A DNA stretch of 64,000 bases from Gammaproteobacteria bacterium (lineage in GTDB: Bacteria > Pseudomonadota > Gammaproteobacteria > JAABTG01), in NCBI GenBank assembly GCA_034522055.1, contig JAXHLS010000002.1, positions 1,798,001 through 1,862,000 on the forward strand, read 5' to 3'. The notes under the pieces were generated by a model. That model was given only the letters and a program-made list of their open reading frames with translations. It was not told the origin of the DNA and ran no database searches. The position numbers and the translations under genes were made by a program. Shown piece after piece: positions 7,734 to 15,412 of the stretch (positions are counted from its first letter, which is position 1; each line of letters begins with the position of its first letter).

Positions 7734-8804
7734 TCAACTGCGGGCATCCAGCCATTCGGAGATGGCCGGCGGGATCTCCCGCATGGCGCGGCCACTCACA
7801 TAGATGCCGATATGCCCGCCCTTGAAGGCGATCTCCCGGTAGTCGGAGGTGCCGACGAAGTTCTGGAGGGGGATGGAGGCATTGGGCGGCACCAGGTGAT
7901 CGTTGGTGGCATAGACGTTGAGCACGGGCATGGTGATGTCACCCAGGTCCACGGTGTGCCCGCCGAGCCTGACCTGGCCCTTGATGAGCTTGTTGTCCTG
8001 GAAGAAGTCCTTCATGAACTGCCGGAAGGCCTCGCCCGCCTGGTCCGGACTGTCGAAGATCCACTTCTCCATGCGCATGAAGTTTCTGGCGGAGTCGGAT
8101 TGCTCCAGCTGGTCCACCATCTGCAGATACTTCTGGCCCATCAGGCGATAGGGCTTGAGCATCAGGTAGGTCCAGTTGAGGAGTTCGCCCGGGACGTTGC
8201 CCAGGGTGTCCACCACCAGGTCCACATCCACGTGCTTGGACCAGTGGCCCAGCAGGTTGTCCGGGGTGTGGAAATCCACCGGGGTGACCATGGTGATGAG
8301 GTTCCTGACCTTGTCGCCGTGGAGCGCCGAGTAGCACAGGCTGAAGGTGCCGCCCTGGCAGATCCCCAGGACGTTGACGGCATCGACGCCATGGCGCTCC
8401 CGCAGCACGTCCACGCAACGGTCCAGGTAGCCGTTGATGTAGTCGTCCAGGGTGAGGAAGCGGTCGGCCCGGTCGGGGTAGCCCCAGTCGATGAGATAGA
8501 CGTCCTGGCCGCCGTGCAACAGGCCCCGCACCATGGAACGGTCCTCCTGGATATCTGTCATGTAGGGACGGTTCACGAGGGCGTAGACGATGAGGGTGGG
8601 CACCGGGTTGGTCGGGGCGTCGCCATCGGGGTGGATGAAATGGTAGAGCCGCAGCTTGTCCTCCCGGTACACGGTCTCCTTGTCCGTGACCCCGGTCTCG
8701 ATCTCGTCGAGTTCCAACAGGTGCTTCATGCCCTCGCCCAGCTTGCGCCCGAATTCCATGACCTCCTGGGTTGCCTGGTCGGGTCTGATATTCACTGGAA
8801 TCAT
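7734..8804 (-). CDS. phaC: Class III PHA synthase catalytic subunit
   Basis: A 356-residue class III PhaC, much shorter than class I enzymes, which needs PhaE to polymerise 3-hydroxybutyryl-CoA. The lipase-like box GICQGG with nucleophilic Cys lies near residue 148. The Asp of YATNDHLVP (about residue 302) and the His of FKGGHIGIYV (about 331) complete the triad. The start ATG at 8804 overlaps the phaE stop in ATGA, giving translational coupling and near-stoichiometric synthesis. An in-frame upstream extension lies within phaE and is discarded. Class III synthases are typical of Chromatiaceae and relatives. Confidence 0.96.
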   Translation of the reverse strand: MIPVNIRPDQATQEVMEFGRKLGEGMKHLLELDEIETGVTDKETVYREDKLRLYHFIHPDGDAPTNPVPTLIVYALVNRPYMTDIQEDRSMVRGLLHGGQDVYLIDWGYPDRADRFLTLDDYINGYLDRCVDVLRERHGVDAVNVLGICQGGTFSLCYSALHGDKVRNLITMVTPVDFHTPDNLLGHWSKHVDVDLVVDTLGNVPGELLNWTYLMLKPYRLMGQKYLQMVDQLEQSDSARNFMRMEKWIFDSPDQAGEAFRQFMKDFFQDNKLIKGQVRLGGHTVDLGDITMPVLNVYATNDHLVPPNASIPLQNFVGTSDYREIAFKGGHIGIYVSGRAMREIPPAISEWLDARS

Positions 8805-9937
8805 TTGCTGGCCCCCTTGGTGGTGGTGGCGCGGCGCTTCCGGGGCGCCGCCTTCTTCTTGACTGCGGCCCGTTTGGGGGCCGTCGCCCTCGCCGCGGCG
8901 GGCGGTGCCTCGGCGCGGGGTGGTGGTGACGGGCTGGCCGCCGGGGCCTGGGCCGGCGCGGCGGCGGGGGCCCTGGCGTGGATCTCCCGGCGCAGTTGTT
9001 GGACGCGTTTCTCGATGCTGTCCACCTCTCGGCGGGTGGGCAGGCCTAGGGTGCCCACCGCCTCGTCCACCATGGTGCGGCCCTGGAGCTTCACCGCCAT
9101 GAGGGCGTTCACCAGCTTGCCGTGGGCGGCGCTGTACTCCTCGGTGAAGACCTGCTCGGCGTAGACCTCTTCGCACACATCCACCCACAGGTCGTAGAGC
9201 CCGCGCAGGGTGGTGATGGTGTCATCGCCGCCGCCCTTCGCCAACAGGGTCTCGCGGAAGCGGTCCACCGAGTTCATGGCGATCTTCGTGAACTGCTCAT
9301 TGTACTCCTGTAAGGCCGCCTGATAGGCCATCAAGGCACGCATGAAGGTCTGGTGTTGCTCCTGGTGCTCGCGGGTGTAGCCGAGGCCCGGGGCCGATAG
9401 GAAACGCTCCACATGCTCCTGGAACATCTCCGTGCCGTCGCCGGGGTCGCTGCCGGGCTTGAAGGCGCCGAGGGCGTCGCCCGGGAAACCGCACAGTACC
9501 GAGGCGCAGCGCTGCCAGGTGTCAACCGGCAGTTCCCAGAAGCTGAACATCTGGTGCAAGGCCTCGCGGCCATCCTTGTCCTTGCCTTGGGCACCCTGGG
9601 CGAACAGGTCCCGCAGGGCGTTCAGGGAGCCCTCCACGGCGGTGGCCCACTGGTTGGGCGGGACAGCGGCGTCCGGCATCAGGCTGTGGCGCAGGGTCTC
9701 TGACGTGCGCATGAACTGCTTGCCCTGTTCCACGAGTTGGTTGTAGAAACCCTGCACCGGATCGGGCGCGGCCGGGGATACCGCCTTCCACCATTGGTCG
9801 AGAGCTTCGCTCCAGGGGTCCTTGCGCGGTTCGGGCTGGGGGCTTCCCAGCTTGGACAGTTGCTGCCAGGCATCCCAGTAGCGGTGTTGGGCCTGGAGCC
9901 AGTTGGTGGTCCAGTCGGTGATGGGGTCGTCAGCCAT
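8801..9937 (-). CDS. phaE: Class III PHA synthase subunit PhaE with a basic Ala/Pro/Lys tail
   Basis: A 378-residue PhaE, the non-catalytic partner that stabilises and activates PhaC. The body is helical, opens with DWTTNWLQAQHRYWDAW and includes the conserved YNEQFTKIAMNSVDRF stretch. From about residue 320 it becomes an Ala/Pro-rich linker and ends in a strongly basic tail (KRAAVKKKAAPRKRRATTTK) reminiscent of histone H1-like or PhaF tails. I start at 9937 (MADDPITDW): GGAGA lies upstream, and 26 in-frame codons further upstream look non-coding. It is first in the pha cluster, with a PhaR-like palindrome about 200 bases upstream. It overlaps phaC by four bases. Confidence 0.93.
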   Translation of the reverse strand: MADDPITDWTTNWLQAQHRYWDAWQQLSKLGSPQPEPRKDPWSEALDQWWKAVSPAAPDPVQGFYNQLVEQGKQFMRTSETLRHSLMPDAAVPPNQWATAVEGSLNALRDLFAQGAQGKDKDGREALHQMFSFWELPVDTWQRCASVLCGFPGDALGAFKPGSDPGDGTEMFQEHVERFLSAPGLGYTREHQEQHQTFMRALMAYQAALQEYNEQFTKIAMNSVDRFRETLLAKGGGDDTITTLRGLYDLWVDVCEEVYAEQVFTEEYSAAHGKLVNALMAVKLQGRTMVDEAVGTLGLPTRREVDSIEKRVQQLRREIHARAPAAAPAQAPAASPSPPPRAEAPPAAARATAPKRAAVKKKAAPRKRRATTTKGASK

Positions 9938-10138
9938 GGGCGGTGTCTCCGTTTCTTGGATAAATGTCGATTCGATTCGTCCTGGATTGAATCGGCCGCG
10001 CCGGACGCGGTTCATGCCCGGGCCGGGCTTACGCGATTGCTGTAATGGCCCGTCCCTGGATCACTCGGGAAAGGCCGTATACCTCCACACCTTCACGGAG
10101 GTTGTTACACCAATCGACGGGTTATGCTAGCAGCGTAA

Positions 10139-10154
10139 TTGCTGCATCGCAACA
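10139..10154. promoter_or_regulatory. PhaR-like operator palindrome upstream of phaE
   Basis: TTGCTGC-ATC-GCAACA is a near-perfect match to the phaP palindromes. An adjacent GCAGC at 10129-10133 could form a second half-site. It lies in the 318-base gap between the divergent phaE and the SufE-like gene; the rest of that gap (9938-10255) has no gene. Confidence 0.6.
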
Positions 10155-10255
10155 TACGCGGTGCCGGTTACGGGAGGGCGCTGGGTTGCCGATGACAGGC
10201 AAACCCATAGCCCTGTTATGGTGAAAAGCCGGCGGCTCGTTTCTAGTATGCGGCT

Positions 10256-10681
10256 ATGAATCTTGAAGATCTGGTGGAGACTTTCGATTTCCTGGGGGAC
10301 TGGGATGCCCGCTATGAATTCATCGCCGAACTGGGCGAGAAGGCGCCGGGGCTGCTCGAGGATGAGAAGACTCACGACACCCAGGTCCACGGTTGCATGA
10401 GCAACGTGTGGATCGTGGGCAATCGGCGCGGCCCGGAGGATCCTGCCATGACCTTCCGGGTGGACGGCGAGGCGCCCATCGTACGGGGTCTGGCGACCCT
10501 GCTCGCCATCATGTACGAAGGTCGCAGCCCGGAAGAAGTGGAGGCCTTCGATGCCGACGCGATGTTCGACCAGCTGGGGCTGTTCGACCACCTCAGTCCC
10601 CAACGCCACGTGGGCATGTATGCCATGGTCCAGCGGCTCAGGGACATCGCCCGCAGTTGTGAGCCCAAAGAGGTGGTCTGA
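10256..10681 (+). CDS. sufE: SufE-family cysteine desulfuration protein
   Basis: A 141-residue SufE/CsdE-family protein. SufE accepts persulfide sulfur from a cysteine desulfurase (SufS or CsdA) on a conserved cysteine and passes it to the Fe-S scaffold. Here that residue is Cys47 in VHGCMSNVW (usual form GCQSxVW), and RGLATLLAIMYEGRSPEEV matches the following conserved helix. No sufS or scaffold gene is adjacent, so the partner is encoded elsewhere; CsdE is an equally possible specific name. It is divergent from phaE. A 211-base AT-rich gap to the OmpA-family gene follows. Confidence 0.88.
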   Translation: MNLEDLVETFDFLGDWDARYEFIAELGEKAPGLLEDEKTHDTQVHGCMSNVWIVGNRRGPEDPAMTFRVDGEAPIVRGLATLLAIMYEGRSPEEVEAFDADAMFDQLGLFDHLSPQRHVGMYAMVQRLRDIARSCEPKEVV

Positions 10682-10892
10682 GGGGCGGCCATGGCCCAGG
10701 GGCCCTTTGTAGCGCCGGAACCACGATTATTCATCTGGAAAGCCACAAATACTTAATATTTTCCATATTTTTGCGTTATGCTTGCCTGCAAGTACTGTGT
10801 AGGGCGGTTTGGCCGTGCTTAGGGATGGCGCCGCGCCGTAAAGTAGCTTAAATAAGTTTTAGAATCTTCAAGCAACTAGAGGGAGAGCCTCA

Positions 10893-11699
10893 ATGATAGC
10901 AACAAAGAAATTCAACAAGGCGGTAATGATTTCCGCCGCGGCCTTCGGCTTGGCCTTCACCGGCCAGGTGGTCGCGGAGCCCACCTACCTCGGCGTCGGC
11001 AAGGACGGCATCCCCACCAATGCCTACGGAGAATGCTGGGAAGTGAAGGGTGGACGCACCTCCCCCGAGTGCGCTGGTATCATGCCGGACGGCGACGCGG
11101 ACGGCGACGGCGTGCTGGACAGCAAGGACCGCTGCCCCGGTACCCCCAAGGGTGTGGCCGTGGACGCGGTGGGTTGCCCTCTCGATAGCGACGGCGATGG
11201 CGTACCGGACTACAAGGACAAATGCCCCGGCACCCCGCGGGGGACCCCGGTGGATGATCGCGGCTGCCCCCTGGACAGTGACGGCGACGGCGTGACCGAT
11301 GCGCTGGATCAGTGCCCCGGTACCCCGAAGGGCGTGAAAGTGGACGCCGTCGGTTGTGAGCAGGCCATCGTGCTCGGCGACGTCAATTTCGACCTCGACA
11401 AGGCCACCCTGACCACCGCCGGCAAGGCGGCGCTGGACAACATTGCCAGCAGTCTCGAGTCCAGCAACTTCAAATCCGCGACGGTGGTCGGTCATACCGA
11501 TAGCACCGGTACGGCGGACTACAATATGGACCTGTCCGAGAAGCGCGCGGTGAATGCCATGCACTACCTCATCGACAAGGGCGTGCCCTCCAGCAAGCTG
11601 AAGGCCGAAGGCAAGGGTGAATCCATGCCCATGGCCGACAACAGCACCAAGGAAGGGCGGGCCAAGAACCGTCGCGTGGAGTTCAAGGTCAGCCGCTGA
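10893..11699 (+). CDS. OmpA-family outer membrane protein with thrombospondin type 3 repeats
   Basis: A 268-residue exported protein. A signal peptide (residues 1-29, ending VVA) is followed by a short N-terminal segment. Three calcium-binding thrombospondin type 3 repeats (DSDGDGVPDYKDKCPGTP type) occupy about residues 65-145. A C-terminal OmpA domain follows (VVGHTDSTGTADYNMDLSEK, then KNRRVEF), which normally binds diaminopimelate in peptidoglycan. The eight-stranded OmpA barrel is missing, so this is a tether rather than a porin. GGGAGAG precedes the ATG by about five bases. It has its own strong terminator and appears monocistronic. Confidence 0.92.
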   Translation: MIATKKFNKAVMISAAAFGLAFTGQVVAEPTYLGVGKDGIPTNAYGECWEVKGGRTSPECAGIMPDGDADGDGVLDSKDRCPGTPKGVAVDAVGCPLDSDGDGVPDYKDKCPGTPRGTPVDDRGCPLDSDGDGVTDALDQCPGTPKGVKVDAVGCEQAIVLGDVNFDLDKATLTTAGKAALDNIASSLESSNFKSATVVGHTDSTGTADYNMDLSEKRAVNAMHYLIDKGVPSSKLKAEGKGESMPMADNSTKEGRAKNRRVEFKVSR

Positions 11700-11723
11700 G
11701 GGGCAGATCCTCGGCAGTGAATC

Positions 11724-11751
11724 AAACGGCGCCCGCGGGCGCCGTTTTTTT
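11724..11751 (+). terminator. Intrinsic terminator after the OmpA-family gene
   Basis: The palindrome AAACGGCGCC-CGCG-GGCGCCGTTT (11724-11747) is followed by a run of T residues to 11751, 25 bases after the stop codon. It is also usable in reverse because of the flanking A residues. Confidence 0.93.
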
Positions 11752-11860
11752 GTCTTGAATGGCCGTTCGCGCCGTCCGGTGATATTGAATGGCGGTGGGG
11801 CTTCACATTCCGACAGAATGGACTAGAATAAAGCCTCGTTTGTATCGATACCCACTGGCT

Positions 11861-11891
11861 AAGGAAGGCTGGGGCGTTGTGCGGCCTTCCT
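11861..11891 (+). promoter_or_regulatory. Leader hairpin upstream of the VPLPA-CTERM gene
   Basis: AAGGAAGGC (11861-11869) pairs with GCCTTCCTT (11883-11891) around a 13-base loop and is followed by TTAATT. It sits 22 bases before the start codon at 11914. It could act as an attenuator or mRNA-stabilising element. A weak terminator for upstream transcripts is the alternative. Confidence 0.5.
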
Positions 11892-11913
11892 TTAATTACA
11901 AAAGGATGCTGCC

Positions 11914-12573
11914 ATGAAAAAAGGACTCGTACTCGCCTCTCTGCTTCTCCCCGCCGCCCCGGCTACCGCCTCCGACCTCATCATCACCGGGATCATGGAC
12001 GGGCCCCTGTCCAGGGGTACGCCCAAGGCCGTCGAACTGTTCGCCCGCTCGGATATCGCCGACCTCTCCATCTATGGATTCGGCAGCGCCAACAACGGCG
12101 ACGGCAGCGATGGACAGGAATTCGCCCTGTCCGGGGACGCCGCGGCGGGCGATTTCCTCTACATCGCCAGCGAGGCCACCAACTTCAACGCAGTATTCGG
12201 CTTCGCGCCGGACTTCACCACCACGAGTGCCACTGTCAACGGCGACGACGCCGTGGAGCTGTTCCGTAACGGTATGGTGGTGGACGTCTTCGGTGAGATC
12301 GACGTGGACGGCGATGGCCAGCCCTGGGAATACCTGGACAGCTGGGCCTATCGCCAGTCCGGAACGGGCCCTGACGGCAGCGCCTTTGCCATCGCCCATT
12401 GGGGCTTCGGCGGGGTGGACGCCCTCGACGACCTGGATGCGGCGGCCACCGCCGCGGCCGTGCCCTTCGGCACCTTCGCCGTGGCCCCGGTCCCCGTGCC
12501 CGCAGCCGTTTGGCTGCTGGGGAGCGCCCTGTTGGGCCTCATAGGCCTTCGGAGTCGTCCGCGAAACGGGTGA
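11914..12573 (+). CDS. Exported VPLPA-CTERM (PEP-CTERM-like) protein, lamin-tail-like
   Basis: A 219-residue secreted protein. The signal peptide covers residues 1-19. The body (IMDGPLSRGTPKAVELFA, GDDAVELF) has the pattern of lamin-tail-like domains often fused to nucleases and surface proteins, but no nuclease domain is present. The C-terminus has a sorting signal: VPVPAAVWLLGSALLGLIG then RSRPR, that is a VPxPA motif, one membrane segment and a basic tail. Exosortase-type enzymes recognise such tails and anchor or release the protein at the surface. A second protein with the same tail type is at 19803-21398, and no exosortase is visible in the window. The exact role is unknown. Confidence 0.8.
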   Translation: MKKGLVLASLLLPAAPATASDLIITGIMDGPLSRGTPKAVELFARSDIADLSIYGFGSANNGDGSDGQEFALSGDAAAGDFLYIASEATNFNAVFGFAPDFTTTSATVNGDDAVELFRNGMVVDVFGEIDVDGDGQPWEYLDSWAYRQSGTGPDGSAFAIAHWGFGGVDALDDLDAAATAAAVPFGTFAVAPVPVPAAVWLLGSALLGLIGLRSRPRNG

Positions 12574-12606
12574 TGCCGGATGCGCGGGCCCCCGAAGCTT
12601 CTGCCC

Positions 12607-13071
12607 TCACTCCAGGGACAGGATGAACTTCCACTGCTCGGGGGTCACGGGCATCACCGACAGGCGGTTGCCCCGGCGCACCAGGGGCATGTCCGCCAGT
12701 TCGGGGTGATCCTTCAGCTCCGCTAGGGGGATGGTGCGTTTGGTCTTGCGCACGAACTTCACGTCCACCAGATACCAGCGCGGGTTCTCGGGGTCGCTCT
12801 TGGGATCGTAGTGGTGGTCTTCTGGATCGAAGGCGGTGGCGTCGGGATAGCTCTTGCCGGCCACCTCGGCGATGCCCGTGATGCCCGGCACATCGCAGTT
12901 GGAATGGTAAAAAAAGATGCGGTCACCCTTCTTCATCTGGTCACGCATCATGTTGCGAGCCTGGTAGTTACGCACCCCGTCCCAGGGTTCCGTCTGGTGG
13001 GGCCGGGCCTCCAGGTCGTCGATGCTGAACTCGTTGGGCTCGGACTTCATCAACCAGTATTGCTTGGCCAT
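12607..13071 (-). CDS. EVE (PUA-like) domain protein
   Basis: A 154-residue single-domain EVE protein. The opening YWLMKSEPNEFS(I) and the WDGVRNYQARN(MM) motif, then GDRIFFYHSNC, are diagnostic. EVE domains share the PUA/YTH fold and are thought to bind modified nucleobases; their role in housekeeping copies is unknown. The start at 13071 is set by homology, because the longer in-frame extension upstream overlaps ygfA. It follows ygfA by 26 bases on the same strand and is probably co-transcribed. Confidence 0.9.
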   Translation of the reverse strand: MAKQYWLMKSEPNEFSIDDLEARPHQTEPWDGVRNYQARNMMRDQMKKGDRIFFYHSNCDVPGITGIAEVAGKSYPDATAFDPEDHHYDPKSDPENPRWYLVDVKFVRKTKRTIPLAELKDHPELADMPLVRRGNRLSVMPVTPEQWKFILSLE

Positions 13072-13097
13072 GGTGCGGGGCTCCGGCGTTTGGTGGT

Positions 13098-13703
13098 TCA
13101 GGAGGATGGCGTGGGCGGTGGCGCCGGGAACAGCCGCAGTTCCCGTTCCGTCACGATGCCTGACAGGGGCACGTCCCAGGGTTGGGCCGGCAGGGCCTCG
13201 ACCTCCTGGAAGGCGTGGGCGACTCCCAGGATGATGGGGCGCCGCCAGCGTCGCCGGCGGCCGAGGTAGGCGAAGGTACGATCGTAGAAGCCGCCTCCCA
13301 TGCCGAGGCGATTGCCCGCCCCGTCGAAGGCCACCAGAGGGGTCAGCACCACGTCCAGGGACTGCAGGCGCCGCCGCCGGCGCGGGTGGACCCGCGGCTC
13401 CGGGATGGCGAAGCGGTTGGGTCGCAGGCGGTCGTGGCGCCGGTAAGGGTAGAACCAGAGTCGCTTGCCGAAGAGCACGGGCAGGTAACAACGTTTGTGC
13501 ATGCGCCACAGGCGCCCGATGAGGGGCACCAGGCTCATCTCACCGTCGTTCGGCAGGTAGACGGCGATATGGGAGCCGTTGCGTACGGGGCCATGCGCCA
13601 GCAGTCGTCGTGCCACCCGATGGGCATGCCGTTTCGCGTCCATGGGCGTGAGGGCACGCCGCCGGGCGCGTATCTCGCGGCGAATGGACTGGCGGATATT
13701 CAT
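13098..13703 (-). CDS. ygfA: 5-formyltetrahydrofolate cyclo-ligase
   Basis: A 201-residue enzyme that converts 5-formyl-THF to 5,10-methenyl-THF using ATP, recycling an inhibitory folate. Signatures are the basic N-terminal RQSIRREIRARRRAL, a YLPNDGEMS stretch in the phosphate/folate site, VVLTPLVAFD, and the GMGGGFYDR motif near residue 150. The start at 13703 (MNIRQSIRR) follows homology; 30 extra in-frame codons upstream overlap the 6S RNA gene and are rejected. Position directly downstream of 6S RNA is the classic gammaproteobacterial arrangement. An unusually Arg-rich linker (RRRRR) precedes LQSLD. Confidence 0.92.
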   Translation of the reverse strand: MNIRQSIRREIRARRRALTPMDAKRHAHRVARRLLAHGPVRNGSHIAVYLPNDGEMSLVPLIGRLWRMHKRCYLPVLFGKRLWFYPYRRHDRLRPNRFAIPEPRVHPRRRRRLQSLDVVLTPLVAFDGAGNRLGMGGGFYDRTFAYLGRRRRWRRPIILGVAHAFQEVEALPAQPWDVPLSGIVTERELRLFPAPPPTPSS

Positions 13704-13742
13704 GACCGGATGCCGCTGCAAAATGGAGCAAGGGCGATGGAA

Positions 13743-13932
13743 GTGCCCCCCGTAGGTGTCGTCTGGGCCCTGACCCTTGAACCAGTGGTTCAAGTGGGGT
13801 TAGGAGTATGGCGCTTCAGGCTTTCCGCTCTGAGACGGACATGCTCAACGGCACCATGACCCAAGACCCCAGGGGCAGTTAATTAGGCTCAAAGGGTTGC
13901 TTAAGCCCTTCGCGAGCACCACAGGGGGCTAC
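13743..13932 (-). ncRNA. ssrS: 6S RNA (RNA polymerase-sequestering RNA)
   Basis: On the minus strand the segment carries CTTGAACC-ACTG-GGTTCAAG-type sequence, the conserved 3'-side hairpin of gammaproteobacterial 6S RNA, followed by GGGTCAGGGCCCAGACGACA. The closing stem forms between GCCCCCTGTGG at the 5' side (13931-13921) and CCTACGGGGGGC at the 3' side, leaving about 190 nucleotides, the normal length. It lies between zapA and ygfA exactly as in Escherichia coli. 6S RNA mimics an open promoter and sequesters sigma-70 RNA polymerase in stationary phase. End points are approximate to a few bases. Confidence 0.9.
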
Positions 13933-13948
13933 TCGGAAGGTACCTCTT

Positions 13949-14257
13949 TTAACCCTGGTTGTCACCCCGCAGTGTGGAATCAATGCGGTCGGTGAGACGC
14001 CGCAGGCCGCCATCCACCGTTGCGGCGTATTCGTCCAGGGACGCCCGGTTCTGCAGCAACTCGTGGGCGAGGTTCAGCGCGGTGATGACGGCGATGCGTT
14101 CGGTGCCGATGACCTTGCCGCTGTCACGCATCTCCCGCATCTTGCCATCCAGGAAGCGGGCCGCGGCGGTCAGCGCCGCTTTCTCCTCTTCCGGGCAGCC
14201 GACGAGATAGTCCTTGTCCAGGATCTGTACGCTGATGGGTTTCGGCTGGTCTTCCAT
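13949..14257 (-). CDS. zapA: Cell division protein ZapA
   Basis: A 102-residue ZapA, a cytosolic protein that cross-links FtsZ protofilaments and promotes Z-ring bundling. The N-terminal ISVQILDKDYLVGCPEEE and the central ALNLAHELLQ preceding a C-terminal coiled coil are characteristic. It starts two bases after the zapB-like stop codon on the same strand, so the two are translated together. The 6S RNA gene begins 16 bases downstream of its stop. Confidence 0.94.
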   Translation of the reverse strand: MEDQPKPISVQILDKDYLVGCPEEEKAALTAAARFLDGKMREMRDSGKVIGTERIAVITALNLAHELLQNRASLDEYAATVDGGLRRLTDRIDSTLRGDNQG

Positions 14258-14258
14258 C

Positions 14259-14462
14259 TCAGAGCTCCATGGACTTGAGACGGGAGATCATGGATTCGAC
14301 ACGTGAGCGCGCCTGTTCGGATTTCTCGATGAGGGCGGCCCGCTCGGTGATGAGATTGCCTTGTTGCTGGCGCAATGCGTGGTTCTCTTCCTGCAGCCGG
14401 CGATATTTTTCGATCAGCAATTCTATGCGTTTTTCGAGGGCTTGCAGGTCCTCGTTTTCCAT
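14259..14462 (-). CDS. ZapB-like / TIGR02449-type coiled-coil cell division protein
   Basis: A 67-residue protein predicted to be one continuous coiled coil (LQALEKRIELLIEKYRRLQE with heptad Leu/Ile). It corresponds to the small conserved protein encoded upstream of zapA in many gammaproteobacteria, and to the ZapB type that links ZapA to the nucleoid-anchoring protein MatP. I start at the ATG at 14462 with AGGG ten bases upstream; a TTG at 14471 is in frame but badly spaced. ZapB identity is likely but not certain at this length. Confidence 0.75.
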   Translation of the reverse strand: MENEDLQALEKRIELLIEKYRRLQEENHALRQQQGNLITERAALIEKSEQARSRVESMISRLKSMEL

Positions 14463-14542
14463 TGGCGTCAAACCCTGTTAACTCTCATGGCGATACACGC
14501 CACCCGAAATGATGAAAGCGGAGCGCGTATCGCCATGTTCGT

Positions 14543-14580
14543 TCCCTCACCCCATCCCTCTTCCAGAGGGAGAGGGGGAG
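14543..14580. repeat. Short palindromic CCCTC/GAGGG repeat
   Basis: CCCTCACCCCATCCCTCTTC is followed by CAGAGGGAGAGGGGGAG, forming an imperfect hairpin of the extragenic palindrome type seen in many GC-rich proteobacteria. It lies in the 366-base gap 14463-14828 between the divergent zapB-like and ygfB genes. The rest of that gap contains no gene that I can support and presumably holds both promoters. Confidence 0.55.
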
Positions 14581-14828
14581 TTCGTGCTTCGCGACTTTCA
14601 CGTTAATGAATGCATAGAAGCGCTTCGAATGGACGCTCCGCGATCCCGGGCGACCCGAATTTGTCAGTGAATATAGAGGGATTCGCGGGGTGGGTCAATT
14701 GCTTGCGTACTGTTTTTACTAGGGTTTGTGAGGTGCTTTTCAGGTCGGAAGGCCCCTTTCGGGATTGCGCCGCCATTGCCCCCCGGCGGCCAAGTGGTAG
14801 CATGACACCCAAAGCACAGAGGTGATGA

Positions 14829-15389
14829 ATGAGCGATAAACAGACGCCGGCCCACGCCCAGGTGAGCGCCGCCCTCGATCGGGTATCTTCTCCCGTCAGT
14901 GCCTCCGGTTGCCACGGTCTCATGTGCGGGATCCTGAGCATTCGGCCTGCCGCCCGTCCCGAGTCGTGGTTGGGGGAGGTGATGCCCGATGCCGATCCGG
15001 CGGATCTCCTGGTGCAGGAAAGTAGCCAGCTCCTTCAGCTGCTGTTCGATCACGCCAGGGACGTGCTCGCCAGCCCGGAAATGGGCTTCACTCCCCTGCT
15101 TCCGGGCGACGACGAGCCCCTCCTCCAGCGCAGCCGCGCCCTCGCCGAGTGGTGCGACGGGTTCCTTTATGGCCTCGGCCTCGGTGGTTACGATGGCGGC
15201 GCGGACCGGCACCCCGAGGAGCAGGAGTTCGTCGCCGATCTCCATGAGTTCACCAAGATCGGTGCATCCCAGGGCGGCGAGGCGGATGAGCAGGCCCTGG
15301 TGGAGCTGATCGAATACATTAGAATCGGCGTATTGATGATAAGCACCATGCCGGCCGCCGCCGGCGGGCAGACGAATACCCTGCACTGA
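14829..15389 (+). CDS. ygfB: YgfB/YecA (UPF0149) family protein
   Basis: A 186-residue alpha-helical UPF0149-family protein. Family features are ASGCHGLMCGIL near the N-terminus, then WCDGFLYGLGL and the late LVELIEYIRIGVLMI helix. YgfB is a cytosolic protein encoded ahead of pepP and ubiH in gammaproteobacteria. In Pseudomonas it acts as an antagonist of an expression regulator, but its general function is unsettled. It is first in the ygfB-pepP-ubiH-ubiI operon, with 23 bases to pepP. Confidence 0.92.
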   Translation: MSDKQTPAHAQVSAALDRVSSPVSASGCHGLMCGILSIRPAARPESWLGEVMPDADPADLLVQESSQLLQLLFDHARDVLASPEMGFTPLLPGDDEPLLQRSRALAEWCDGFLYGLGLGGYDGGADRHPEEQEFVADLHEFTKIGASQGGEADEQALVELIEYIRIGVLMISTMPAAAGGQTNTLH

Positions 15390-15412
15390 CCCAGACGGAG
15401 AGCGTTGATTCC

